Assembly (NCBI GenBank): GCA_963753615.1
Contig: CAVWCW010000023.1
Location: forward strand, 1 to 48,662
Source of the DNA: CAVWCW01 sp963753615
GTDB lineage: Bacteria; Pseudomonadota; Gammaproteobacteria; Chromatiales; Chromatiaceae
Length of the DNA: 48,662 nucleotides
Direction: 5' to 3'
The translations under genes and the position numbers were made by a program. Below are positions 41,121 through 48,662 of this stretch, piece by piece. Positions within the stretch are counted from its first letter, which is position 1. Every line of letters starts with the position of its first letter. The notes under the pieces were generated by a model that had not been told where the DNA came from, searched no databases, and was given only the letters and a program-made list of their open reading frames with translations.

Positions 41121-42272
41121 ATGCAGAAACCATTCCCCAAACCTCACCGCAAGCACCGCTTCCCCTGCGAGCAATGCGGAGCGCTGCTGAAGTTCGCGCC
41201 CGGCAGCAGCGCCCTGGAGTGCACCCATTGCGGCCACCGCCAGCCGATCGCCCCCAGCGACCACCCCATCCTGGAGCACGATTTCGCCCACGCTCTGCAA
41301 ACGCTGGCCCGAGCCCAGGCCGCCAGCCCCGAGCGGCTGGCGCTGAAATGCAGCAACTGCGCCGCCGACTTCGAGCTGCCTGCCGGCGAACACGCCGGCG
41401 CCTGCCCCTATTGCGGTACCCCGGTGGTGGTGGACCCGGCGCTGCTCAAGCCGTTCCAGCCGGAATCCCTGTTGCCCTTCAAACTCGACCAGCGCCAGGC
41501 CTGGGACGCGTTCCGCAAATGGCTGGGCTCGCTCTGGTTCGCGCCCGGGGCGCTCAGACGCTATGCCCGGGGGCAATCGCGGCTCAAGGGGGTCTATATC
41601 CCCTACTGGACCTATGACAGCGAGACCAAAACCCGCTACCGGGGTCAGCGCGGCGACGTCTACTATGTCACCCAGACCTTTTCCACCGTGCGCAACGGCC
41701 GCAGCGTGCGCCAGACCAAGCGGGTGCCGCGCATCCGCTGGACCCCGGTCAGCGGCCAGGTGCAGCGGCACTTCGACGACGTGCTGATCGGCGCCAGCAC
41801 CACCCTGCCGCGACAGATCACCGAACCCCTGGCACCCTGGGATCTGAGCGCCCTGATCCCCTTCAACGAGGCCTACCTGAGCGGCTTCGGCAGCGAGATC
41901 TACCAAGTCGGCCTGGACGCCGGTTTCGACTACGCACGCGGGGTGATGGAGCAGGTGATCCGCGGCGATATCCGGCGTCAGATCGGCGGCGACCAGCAGC
42001 GCATCGACAGCCTGCACACCGAGCACCGAAACACCCGTTTCAAGAGCCTCCTGCTGCCGGTATGGATGGCGGAATTCCGCTTTCGCAGCAAGCTCTACCG
42101 CTTCGTGGTCAACGCCCGGACCGGCAAGACCCGGGGCGAGCGGCCCTACAGCCACCTCAAGATCGTGCTGGCGGTGCTGCTCGGGCTGGCGGCGGCCGGC
42201 GGGCTGCTTTACCTGCTGGCCGAGACCGGGGTGCTGGAGCAACTGCTGGAGGGCTCCGCCTACCTGAATTGA
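41121..42272 (+). CDS. Double zinc-ribbon membrane protein (YdjG-like)
   Basis: The 383-residue protein has two zinc ribbons at residues ~16-38 (CEQC...CTHC) and ~75-96 (CSNC...CPYC). An all-beta body follows, with LKGVYIPYWTYDSET, TRYRGQRGDVYYVTQ and FDDVLIGASTTLP. Near the end come VNARTGKTRGERPYSHLKI and a membrane helix (IVLAVLLGLAAAGGLLYLLA). Proteins of this build accompany SPFH/YdjI and PspA proteins, as in the ydjFGHI locus of Bacillus subtilis, and may link a cytoplasmic complex to the membrane. The last 13 bases overlap a dead minus-strand gene. Confidence 0.82.
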   Translation: MQKPFPKPHRKHRFPCEQCGALLKFAPGSSALECTHCGHRQPIAPSDHPILEHDFAHALQTLARAQAASPERLALKCSNCAADFELPAGEHAGACPYCGTPVVVDPALLKPFQPESLLPFKLDQRQAWDAFRKWLGSLWFAPGALRRYARGQSRLKGVYIPYWTYDSETKTRYRGQRGDVYYVTQTFSTVRNGRSVRQTKRVPRIRWTPVSGQVQRHFDDVLIGASTTLPRQITEPLAPWDLSALIPFNEAYLSGFGSEIYQVGLDAGFDYARGVMEQVIRGDIRRQIGGDQQRIDSLHTEHRNTRFKSLLLPVWMAEFRFRSKLYRFVVNARTGKTRGERPYSHLKIVLAVLLGLAAAGGLLYLLAETGVLEQLLEGSAYLN

Positions 42273-42645
42273 AGCGGCGCCCAAGCCGCGGCCATTTCGG
42301 CGATCACCGGAAACAGCGCCCGGCGGGTCGTTTCCAGGGGCATGACGGGCGAGCTTCGGTGACGCCCAATGACCTGCTCCGGCAGCACCGGGATGTGGAC
42401 GAAGCCGGAGCGCTGGGGCCGCCCCTCGCGTTCGGCGAAATACAGGCTTGAACAGAGCGTTTGAATGCGCCGGTGCCGGCCGCCGAAAAAGCAATCGGCG
42501 GCGGGCACGCCAGCCTGCTGCAGGCGCTCCGGCAATCGCTCCAAACTCGGCAGGTCAGCTCAATAAGCTGTCGGCCGAGCCGGGTCGATGACCTCGCGTA
42601 TGACGCTGTTGCTGGCGATGCGCGCGACCGTCACCTTTTTGTAGC
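42260..42645 (-). pseudogene. pcp: Pyroglutamyl-peptidase I remnant
   Basis: The C-terminal half of a Pcp-like protein is readable: ADLPSLERLPERLQQAGVPA, then SGFVHIPVLPEQ, whose His is the catalytic His, and MPLETTRRAL. The catalytic Cys region (normally like GxYxCNxT) reads GGRHRRIQT, so the nucleophile is gone. A TGA interrupts the frame after PTAY, and nothing N-terminal to about codon 60 of the family can be found. Upstream, where the missing half should be, stands a 32-base palindrome and the end of the subtilase gene. The enzyme is dead here. Confidence 0.6.
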
Positions 42646-42689
42646 TCAGCACCTGCCTGTCTGGGGACGATGCACGGGAGCGGCCGACG

Positions 42690-42721
42690 ACAGCGCCGCA
42701 GGCGATCGCCTGCGGCGCTGT
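42690..42721. terminator. Perfect 32-base palindrome, likely terminator of the subtilase gene
   Basis: ACAGCGCCGCAGGCGA is followed directly by its exact reverse complement. It lies 17 bases after the stop of the minus-strand subtilase gene. No T-run follows (GTCGTCGGCC on the minus strand). Its centre contains GCGATCGC. Confidence 0.6.
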
Positions 42722-42737
42722 TAGTGGCGCCGCTTGC

Positions 42738-45700
42738 CTACCAGCGCCCTGTTAGCGGAAGATCGGTGGTCGTTCCAAAGGGCGCGACTAGGTCGATGCC
42801 CACATCCCACGCATAGTTCCCGTTCGTATCCAGGTAGAAGCGATAGTTGCCGGGACGCCAGATGCCGATGTCGTCGATGCGGTCGCCGTCCCAGTCGCCG
42901 ATGACCGGCAGGTCGGTGCTCGCGCCGAAGGGTGCGACCAGATCGGTGCCCGCATCCCAGGTGAGGTTCCCGTTTGTGTCGAGGTAGAAGAGACGGATGG
43001 CTGGACGCCAGACGCCGATGTCGTCAATACCGTCTCCGTTCCAGTCGCCGATGACCGGCAGGTCGGTGCTGATGCCGAAGGGCACGATGAGATCGGTGCT
43101 CGGATCCCAGCTGTAGTTCCCGTTTGTGTCGAGGTAGAAGCGGCGCGTGGCGGGACGCCAGACGCCGATGTCGTCGATGCCGTCGCCGTTCCAGTCGCCG
43201 GTGACCGGTAGGTCGGTGGTCGCGCCGAAGGGCACGACCAGGTCGGTGGCCGGTTCCCAAACGTCGTTCCCGTCCATGTCGAGGAAGAAGCGGCGCGCGG
43301 CGGGACGCCAGATGCCGATGTCGTCGATGCCGTCGCCGTTCCAGTCGCCGGTGACCGGCAGGTCGGTGCTCGCGCCGAAGGGCGCGACCAAGTCGGTGCC
43401 CGCATCCCAGGCGAGGTTCCCGCTTGTGTCGAGGTAGAAAAGACGGATGGCTGGACGCCAGACGCCGATGCTCGCCGGGGGGACTACACCGGGATCGAGC
43501 GGATTCGGGTCGATGCTGTCGGGGAAGCCGTCGTTGTCGTCGTCGTTGTCCTCAGTGGCGTCGCGGCAGCCATCACCGTCGTAGTCGGTGGCGGGGCCGG
43601 AGGACCAGCCTGTATCACCCACCGGGCAATCGTCCGACAGATCAAGCACGCCGTCATTGTCGTCGTCGGGATCGGTCGCGTCGGGGATGCCGTCGCCGTC
43701 GTGGTCACTGCCGCAAACCGTGGTACCGAGAGATAGCGTGTAGGCGAGGATCTCCTGGCTGTTGTCAAATTGATTGACCTGTGCGAAATAGGTGCCGGCA
43801 GGAAGCGAATCCACCCCGCATTGGCGGTCGATCAGCGACAGAAGCCCCGCCCCGCCATCGTCGTTGAGCTCGATTTGTGCGAGACCGGCATCGAAGAGCC
43901 TCATGATAGTATCGCCGGCGCTGTCGGTGGTCTCCAGAGTTACCGCGGAGTCGAAGCTAATTGCAAACGTATACCAGTCCGCGTCGCCGACCGGGACGAT
44001 GTTGTGGACCTGCGGCAGCCCCGGTTCGAGAAGCGTCGCCTGGGTGCTGACGCCGTCCGGCTCGTAGGCGTCGGGACATTGAGCGGTGGTAAGGGACATG
44101 GTGTAGGCGGGGATCTCACCGTTGTCGCCAAAATCATTGATCTGTACGAACCAGGTGCCGGCAGGAAGTGCATCCACCCCGCATTGGCGGTCGATCAGCG
44201 AATGAAACCCCGCCCCGCCATCGTCGTTGAACTCGACTGGCGTAACCGCCCCATTCGTATCCAATATGTACAGCGTCATCGTGGTGTCGCCCGTGCTTCC
44301 GCTGGTTTCCAGAGTTAGCGCGGATTGGTGGCTCAGATCAAACCGATACCAGTCCGTGTCGCCGACCGGGGCGATGCTGTGGAGCTGGGGCAACCCCGGC
44401 AGCAAGAGCGTAGCCTCGGTGTCGTTGTTGTCGGGCTCGTAGGCGTCGGGGTCACCCGTGGCTCCCAGACCCACGAGCGCCAGATCCACGTTGATCCGGC
44501 GCATATCGGTGACCGTACCGCCGGGCCTGTTGTCGTTGACGGAGGTGCCGGTATTGCGAAACGCTGCCAGAACCCTGTTTACACTGGCCAGCGGATCCGC
44601 CTGCTTCAACACCGCCCAAGCGCCTGCCACCTGGGGCGCAGACATCGAAGTTCCGTTGAAGGGGGCAATGCCGCCGCCGGGAACCGACGAGGTGATATCA
44701 ACCCCAGGTGCGAGAAGATCGATGAACGAAGCGATGTTGGAGAAACTGGCGACATTGTCGGCATCGTCGGTCGCCCCGACGCTGACCGCACTGGAGATAC
44801 AACCCGGCGCGCCCATGCTGTTCGTGAAACCCTCGTTACCAGCCGAGATAACCGTGGCGATATCTGCCGCCCGCAAATTATCGATGGCCGCCTTCTCCAG
44901 GGATTTGGCAGCGTCGCAGCTTGCCTGGTCGAAGAACTGGCCTCCCCCCAGGCTCATATTGGCTGACGCGATCTGGTGAAGCAGGCGCAGGTCGTACACC
45001 CGCTCCAGGCCTTTGATCTGGTCGCTGGGAAACGTCAAGGCGCAAGGGGAGGGGAGGCTATTACTGGTGCAAGCGGCCCCGTCAAACCGGGAAAACACCT
45101 GCACGGCGATCAGTTTGGCATCCGGCGCGACCCCGAAATTGGGTCCCACACCGTCGTTGCCTGCCAGGATCCCCGCAACGTGGGTCCCATGATCACAGCC
45201 GAATACCGCCACGTCGCAGTTCACGCCGGAACCTAGCGCCGTCGATTCGGCAACCCCTCCGGGGCAGACGCTCGTCGAGCCCTGCGCCGCACTAGTGGTG
45301 GAGTAGCATGCCTGCGAGACCACCTTCTGCCCGAGAGCGAGGGAGAAATACGGGTGGCTCGTGTCGACACCCGTGTCCAGCACCGCGGCGACGACCCCGA
45401 CGCCGGAAAACCCGTCGGCCCAGGCGGTATACGAGCCAATCACGGGGTTGCTGCTGGCCAGTGCCGGGGGCTGGGGGACGTCTTCCTGCAGCGAGCGCAC
45501 GTTCGGCAGCGCCGCCAGCGCCTGGAGCGCGTGCGCGTCCACTTCGATCGCCATACCGGCTAGATACTTGAAGTCCGCATAGACCGCCGCATTCAGTCCC
45601 GCCAGTTGCTGGGCGACGGATTGCTGCGCAGCCGCGATCGCGGCGCGTTGGTCTGCCGCGGCGGTCTGGGGCAGCAGGCCTTCCGGCCTGAATGCCCGGC

Positions 45701-45974
45701 CCAAACCCAGTTCCACCAGCACCCGCACCGTTCCGTTATCTTGGGCCCGGCCGAGAAGCGTGGCTACCGCCGCATCCCTGGCCTTGACGTCAACCGCGCC
45801 CTCTTCCCAGGCGGCATCCGCCCCCGACTCGGCCAGAAACTCATCAACCCCTGCCTGAGGCGAGTCATCTTGAGCAAAAGCGGGAGCCTGAGACAAAGGC
45901 AAAATGCAGCCGAGAAGAAAACCGGCGAACCATGACCGCCTATGCGGAAAACGCCTAACCAAAGATCCAGCCAT
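42738..45974 (-). CDS. Secreted subtilisin-like (S8) protease with pre-peptidase, calcium and repeat domains
   Basis: In this 1078-residue protein, the signal peptide (FLLGCILPLSQAPAFA) ends near residue 35. An inhibitor-like propeptide (~80-170) follows, then an S8 domain with the catalytic triad visible: AVLDTGVDTSHP (Asp), CDHGTHVAGILAG (His) and NGTSMSAPQVAG (Ser). Two PPC domains begin with PDAYEPDNND and PDAYEPDGVS. An Asp-rich thrombospondin-3-like calcium segment (DHDGDGIPDATDPDDDNDG) precedes five 50-residue repeats at the C-terminus. An extracellular calcium-dependent protease is expected. AAGGGG precedes the ATG. It stands between a dead gene and a remnant, so the segment may have been acquired. 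Confidence 0.92.
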   Translation of the reverse strand: MAGSLVRRFPHRRSWFAGFLLGCILPLSQAPAFAQDDSPQAGVDEFLAESGADAAWEEGAVDVKARDAAVATLLGRAQDNGTVRVLVELGLGRAFRPEGLLPQTAAADQRAAIAAAQQSVAQQLAGLNAAVYADFKYLAGMAIEVDAHALQALAALPNVRSLQEDVPQPPALASSNPVIGSYTAWADGFSGVGVVAAVLDTGVDTSHPYFSLALGQKVVSQACYSTTSAAQGSTSVCPGGVAESTALGSGVNCDVAVFGCDHGTHVAGILAGNDGVGPNFGVAPDAKLIAVQVFSRFDGAACTSNSLPSPCALTFPSDQIKGLERVYDLRLLHQIASANMSLGGGQFFDQASCDAAKSLEKAAIDNLRAADIATVISAGNEGFTNSMGAPGCISSAVSVGATDDADNVASFSNIASFIDLLAPGVDITSSVPGGGIAPFNGTSMSAPQVAGAWAVLKQADPLASVNRVLAAFRNTGTSVNDNRPGGTVTDMRRINVDLALVGLGATGDPDAYEPDNNDTEATLLLPGLPQLHSIAPVGDTDWYRFDLSHQSALTLETSGSTGDTTMTLYILDTNGAVTPVEFNDDGGAGFHSLIDRQCGVDALPAGTWFVQINDFGDNGEIPAYTMSLTTAQCPDAYEPDGVSTQATLLEPGLPQVHNIVPVGDADWYTFAISFDSAVTLETTDSAGDTIMRLFDAGLAQIELNDDGGAGLLSLIDRQCGVDSLPAGTYFAQVNQFDNSQEILAYTLSLGTTVCGSDHDGDGIPDATDPDDDNDGVLDLSDDCPVGDTGWSSGPATDYDGDGCRDATEDNDDDNDGFPDSIDPNPLDPGVVPPASIGVWRPAIRLFYLDTSGNLAWDAGTDLVAPFGASTDLPVTGDWNGDGIDDIGIWRPAARRFFLDMDGNDVWEPATDLVVPFGATTDLPVTGDWNGDGIDDIGVWRPATRRFYLDTNGNYSWDPSTDLIVPFGISTDLPVIGDWNGDGIDDIGVWRPAIRLFYLDTNGNLTWDAGTDLVAPFGASTDLPVIGDWDGDRIDDIGIWRPGNYRFYLDTNGNYAWDVGIDLVAPFGTTTDLPLTGRW
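42744..43475 (-). repeat. Five tandem 150-bp repeats in the subtilase C-terminus
   Basis: Five units encode IGVWRP, FYLDT(N)GN, DLVAPFG, STDLPVTGDW and NGDGIDD in order, 50 residues each, with the last one truncated at its end. The Asp-rich loop is FG-GAP/VCBS-like and probably binds calcium. Units two to four are more alike than the ends, consistent with recent unequal recombination. Confidence 0.88.
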
Positions 45975-46710
45975 TCTTTATCCCCTTGACGGAAACGCTG
46001 CATTAATCGAAAAAAGGGGCATCGAAGGACTCGTTACCCTTTGGAATTCATGGGTCGGTAAACCGAAAAACCGATCAAAACCAGTTCTTCCGCTAATTTC
46101 AGCCCAAAGCGACTTCCCGCACCGGGTTTCCCCTATCCGCGCTGCAGACAGGATGGATACCCGATCGGCGCGCCTCGCGACGACCCCGTTGGCAGCATCT
46201 GCTTCTTCGGCAGTCGCTCAAGCAGGGTAACCGTTGCTGCTGACGGATGGGCCCTACTTCAAGAGGCGGGTATGCCTGCATATTGTCATGCGGGTCGTTG
46301 TCAAACCCGCACATCGGCACCTTGTTGCAACCCTCGACCGACCGGGATCTGTACTCGAGATTTCCGCTTTTGATCGCGGCGTTGTTATTCACGCAGCCCT
46401 GGGGGAACCCTACCGCTGCGTCGTCAACGCCCGCACCGCCAAGACCCGGGGCGAGCGGCCGTGCCCGGCGGATTCTCGCCCAGGGCGGGCTGGGTCGTCA
46501 GCAGCACAAGCAGTGCCGCGATGGGAGACCGTCTCCGCAGCGCGAGTGCGATATGGCTAAGGGTTTTCACGAACGTCGTTTTCACTTGGTCCGTACCTCT
46601 GTTTCTTTGGTCGCAGGGCGGAAAAGCGCAGCACCGTCCACCTGTTCGAATTCCCGACAGCGCAAGCTTGACCAGCCTACGGGCTCGTCCACCCGACCGG
46701 CTTATTCAGC
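45975..46710. other. Intergenic region with gene debris
   Basis: No intact gene is seen in these 736 bases. A recognisable remnant lies at 46417-46465. The subtilase promoter should be at the left, but no clear hexamers were found. Open frames on both strands have no family character. Confidence 0.4.
46417..46465 (+). pseudogene. Remnant of the zinc-ribbon protein gene
   Basis: The frame reads YRCVVNARTAKTRGERPC, closely matching YRFVVNARTGKTRGERPY of the gene at 41121-42272, with about 90% nucleotide identity over ~46 bases. Homology stops abruptly on both sides. It lies about 4.3 kb downstream of the intact copy, in the same orientation, beyond the pcp remnant and the subtilase. Confidence 0.6.
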
Positions 46711-48656
46711 CTACCCTCGGTCCGCTTCAGGAGAGCCTTCGGGCGGATAGTCGAGGGTGTCGGAAATCTTCTTGCGATACGCCTCGGCGAAATCCGGGAA
46801 GGGCAGGGTCTGCGCCGAGGCCCACTCGCGCACCTGCTTCTCGGCGGCTTGTTGCCGCTCGGTATCCAGCCCGCCGTCGCGGGCGTGATACAGGGTCCGC
46901 GAAGGAAAGGCAAAGCCGGTTCCGGCCCGCTCGACGATCTCGGCGAACCGCAGGAGGATATCCTCCTGGATAGCGAGAAACTCGTTGTAGCCGGTCGTGC
47001 GGACATAGACGCGCACCGCAATGTTCAGGGCGTAATCGCCATAGCCGACGAAGCGCACCCGCACCGGGTCGTCGGCGGTATGAATGGTCTTGGGATGGGC
47101 ATGCAGCAGCTCCCGCAGCTCCGCCAGCACGAAGCGCAGCTGATCGCGCGTCGTCTCGTAGCGCAGGGCGAGCGTCGTCCTCAGCAGGAAGCGATCGCAG
47201 GCGCTCAGGTTGACGATGTTGCGCTGGGCGAACTCGGAATTGGGGATGGTGATCAGGCCGCGGTCGAGGCGACGGATCTTGGTGGAGCGAAGCCCGATGG
47301 ACTCCACCCGACCGACCGGCCGAAAGGCCGGATCGGACTCCTGATCGAAGCGGCAGAGGTCGCCGACACGCACCGGACGGTCAGCGAAAAGATTGAGTGC
47401 GCCCATGAAATTCTCGAGCGTGCTCTTGGCCGCCAGCGCGACGGCGATGCCGCTGACCCCCGCGCCAGCAACGAGACCGTAGACCGGGACACCGATGTCG
47501 TGCGCGGCGCGGAACAGGAGCGCGATCACCGCGAGGAAGCCCACCGAGCGCGCGGCCAGCCGAATGAGGTTGGCGTTCAGGCTCTTCGGGTCGATGCGCG
47601 GCGAGGCGATGAGGACCTCGCCGATCCAGCTCACGGTGAGCCACACGATCCAAACGGCCACAACACCCTCGGCGACCTCCAGGATGTAATCGGGCCACTG
47701 TGCCGCCGCACCCGTCACATTGATCTGTGTCACCGTGAAAAACCAAAAGAGCCCGGCGACCGCGAGGATGGCCAGGGGCGCGGCGAGCCGGCGCAGGTAG
47801 GACCCGAAGGAGCCTTCCAGGGGCCTGCTCGGGGTCCAGCGGAACACCCCGATCACCGCCGCCAGGGCCAGCCCGAAGAGCAGCAGCAGGGCGAACCACT
47901 TCCAGAACACCTGGCCGGACACCGACTTCCCGGCCCACTCGGGCAGGGCCTGCACCCAAGCCAAGGGTATCATCCACCCGGTGAAAGACTGATTGACCTC
48001 GTACACGTCCTCGATGGACATCGGGCGCAGGTAGGGCAGCTCGCGCATCGCCTCGTAGTAAGCCGGCGCCCGTTTCACCGTATCCGCACTGAAGCGGAAC
48101 TCGCCGGCGTGCGCTCCTTCCTCGATCCGGGCGATGGCGATCTCCGTATCGGGTATTCGCCAAACCATCGGTTTCGTCGGCCGCGTTCTTCGTCTTCTTC
48201 AAAGGCGACGGCGTCGGGTATTTCCGCCAGGTCGGGCAAGGCCAGACGGGCTATGACGTCCCAGAGCAGATAGAAGGTCTCGTCGGCAACCTTGCGGGAG
48301 GTGGCGGGTGGGACCTGACTCAGGTCCAACAGGCGCATGGCCTTCTCCGAGATCTGCCACAGGGCCTCCTGCGTCGCCGGGCTCGGGGCATCGCGGAACG
48401 CGTCGTAGCGTCGCCCGGCCTCTTCGGTCAGCGCCAGGAAGCTCTCCATCGTCGCCCGCGGGCTCGAGGTATCGGGTGGCTTGAGAGGGTGCTCCGCGCC
48501 GGCGCTGCCGGCAATCAGCAGGAACAACAGCGCGAGGAGATACCTCCGGGTGAAATCGGCCCGGTCCCGCGCGGAGGTACAAGCCCGGGCAGTGCGCGGC
48601 GCCGGATATGGGTGCAGGCGGCAACGACAGTCCGCAGGACTTGATCGCTCGGGCAA
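46711..48656 (-). CDS. MscS-family mechanosensitive channel, one frameshift
   Basis: A protein of about 640 residues. The N-terminal part (reading down to about 48170) has a signal-like segment (YLLALLFLLIAGSAGAE) and a periplasmic helical domain (MESFLALTEEAGRRYDAF). A one-base shift near 48160-48185 leads into MVWRIPDTEIAIARIEEG and the membrane region. The MscS core reads VAGAGVSGIAVALAAKSTLENFMG, then FADRPVRVGDLCRF, ITIPNSEFAQRNIVN and a C-terminal alpha/beta domain. It relieves osmotic pressure or conducts ions upon membrane stretch. The start is uncertain (TTG at 48656 or later), being near the window edge. The frame break is probably an indel error. Confidence 0.85.
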
Positions 48657-48662
48657 GCAATG

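Noticed and set aside
41088..42494. Minus-strand open frame across the zinc-ribbon gene
   Set aside because: It is antisense to a gene with two zinc ribbons; composition is typical of a high-G+C shadow.
42744..43475. Regularly spaced repeats that could suggest a CRISPR array
   Set aside because: The period is 150 bases, the frame is open throughout, and the repeats encode protein units at the end of a protease.
46849..48273. Plus-strand open frame of about 470 codons
   Set aside because: It is antisense to the MscS channel, whose motifs are unmistakable; translation rich in Gly, Glu, Arg and His without a domain.

Overview
The window is G+C-rich DNA from a gammaproteobacterium. The gene families point this way: DUF3581, S-methyl-5'-thioinosine phosphorylase beside nagZ and a hypoxanthine phosphoribosyltransferase, a periplasmic DsrE protein, a TusE/DsrC-type sulfur relay protein, and class III ribonucleotide reductase behind a perfect FNR box. 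Sulfur-relay proteins, a Tat-exported copper-storage protein, hemerythrin and oxygen-sensitive enzymes suggest a facultatively anaerobic sulfur-oxidiser (Chromatiales-like). That lineage call is an inference. No rRNA, tRNA or CRISPR array was found.

Region 1 (1-9.0 kb) is a giant inverted repeat. Bases 1-4456 are the reverse complement of about 4490-8997, around a 33-base unpaired centre (4457-4489). The centre cuts through a di-haem peroxidase-like gene, so both arms hold the same C-terminal stub. Genes of the right arm (hotdog-like protein, FkbM methyltransferase, Csp1-like copper-storage protein, DUF3581 protein) reappear broken in the left arm. Divergence is mosaic: one gene is nearly identical between arms, another differs mainly at third codon positions. 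A chimeric, mixed-strain or unpolished contig end is the leading explanation, but a real degenerate palindrome is not excluded.

Region 2 (9.1-17.3 kb) has an ankyrin lipoprotein, a 2OG-Fe(II) oxygenase-like protein, a NaChBac-type channel with an acidic filter (TFEDWTD), the FNR-boxed nrdD / glycyl-radical subunit / nrdG cluster, a CBS-domain protein and a DUF3179 lipoprotein. Region 3 (17.3-22.0 kb) has an inverted-repeat element, PilZ and DUF1631 genes and a short element with terminal inverted repeats. Region 4 (21.5-28.8 kb) has DsrE, a Sel1/SH3 lipoprotein, a hypoxanthine salvage set (methylthioinosine phosphorylase, hypoxanthine phosphoribosyltransferase) with hemerythrin and nagZ, a thioredoxin-like/TcdA pair and TusE behind an IscR-like promoter.

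Region 5 (28.9-34.9 kb) is an apparent operon: Leu/Phe/Val/Glu-type dehydrogenase, three genes for a complete 2-oxoacid:ferredoxin oxidoreductase, and an AMP-forming acyl-CoA synthetase. Together they can interconvert amino acid, 2-oxo acid, acyl-CoA and free acid. Region 6 (35.1-37.5 kb) holds a small ORF, an SGNH-like protein and a family 2 glycosyltransferase. Region 7 (37.7-42.3 kb) is a putative membrane-stress module: XpaC-like, TelA-like, SPFH-GYF and zinc-ribbon membrane proteins. Region 8 (42.3-48.7 kb) has a dead pyroglutamyl-peptidase, a large secreted subtilase with five 50-residue repeats, and an MscS channel.

Single-base frameshifts break at least four otherwise well-conserved genes (nrdD, DUF1631, acyl-CoA synthetase, mscS). 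This pattern suggests residual indel errors of a long-read assembly more than pseudogenisation, so intact products should be assumed until checked.
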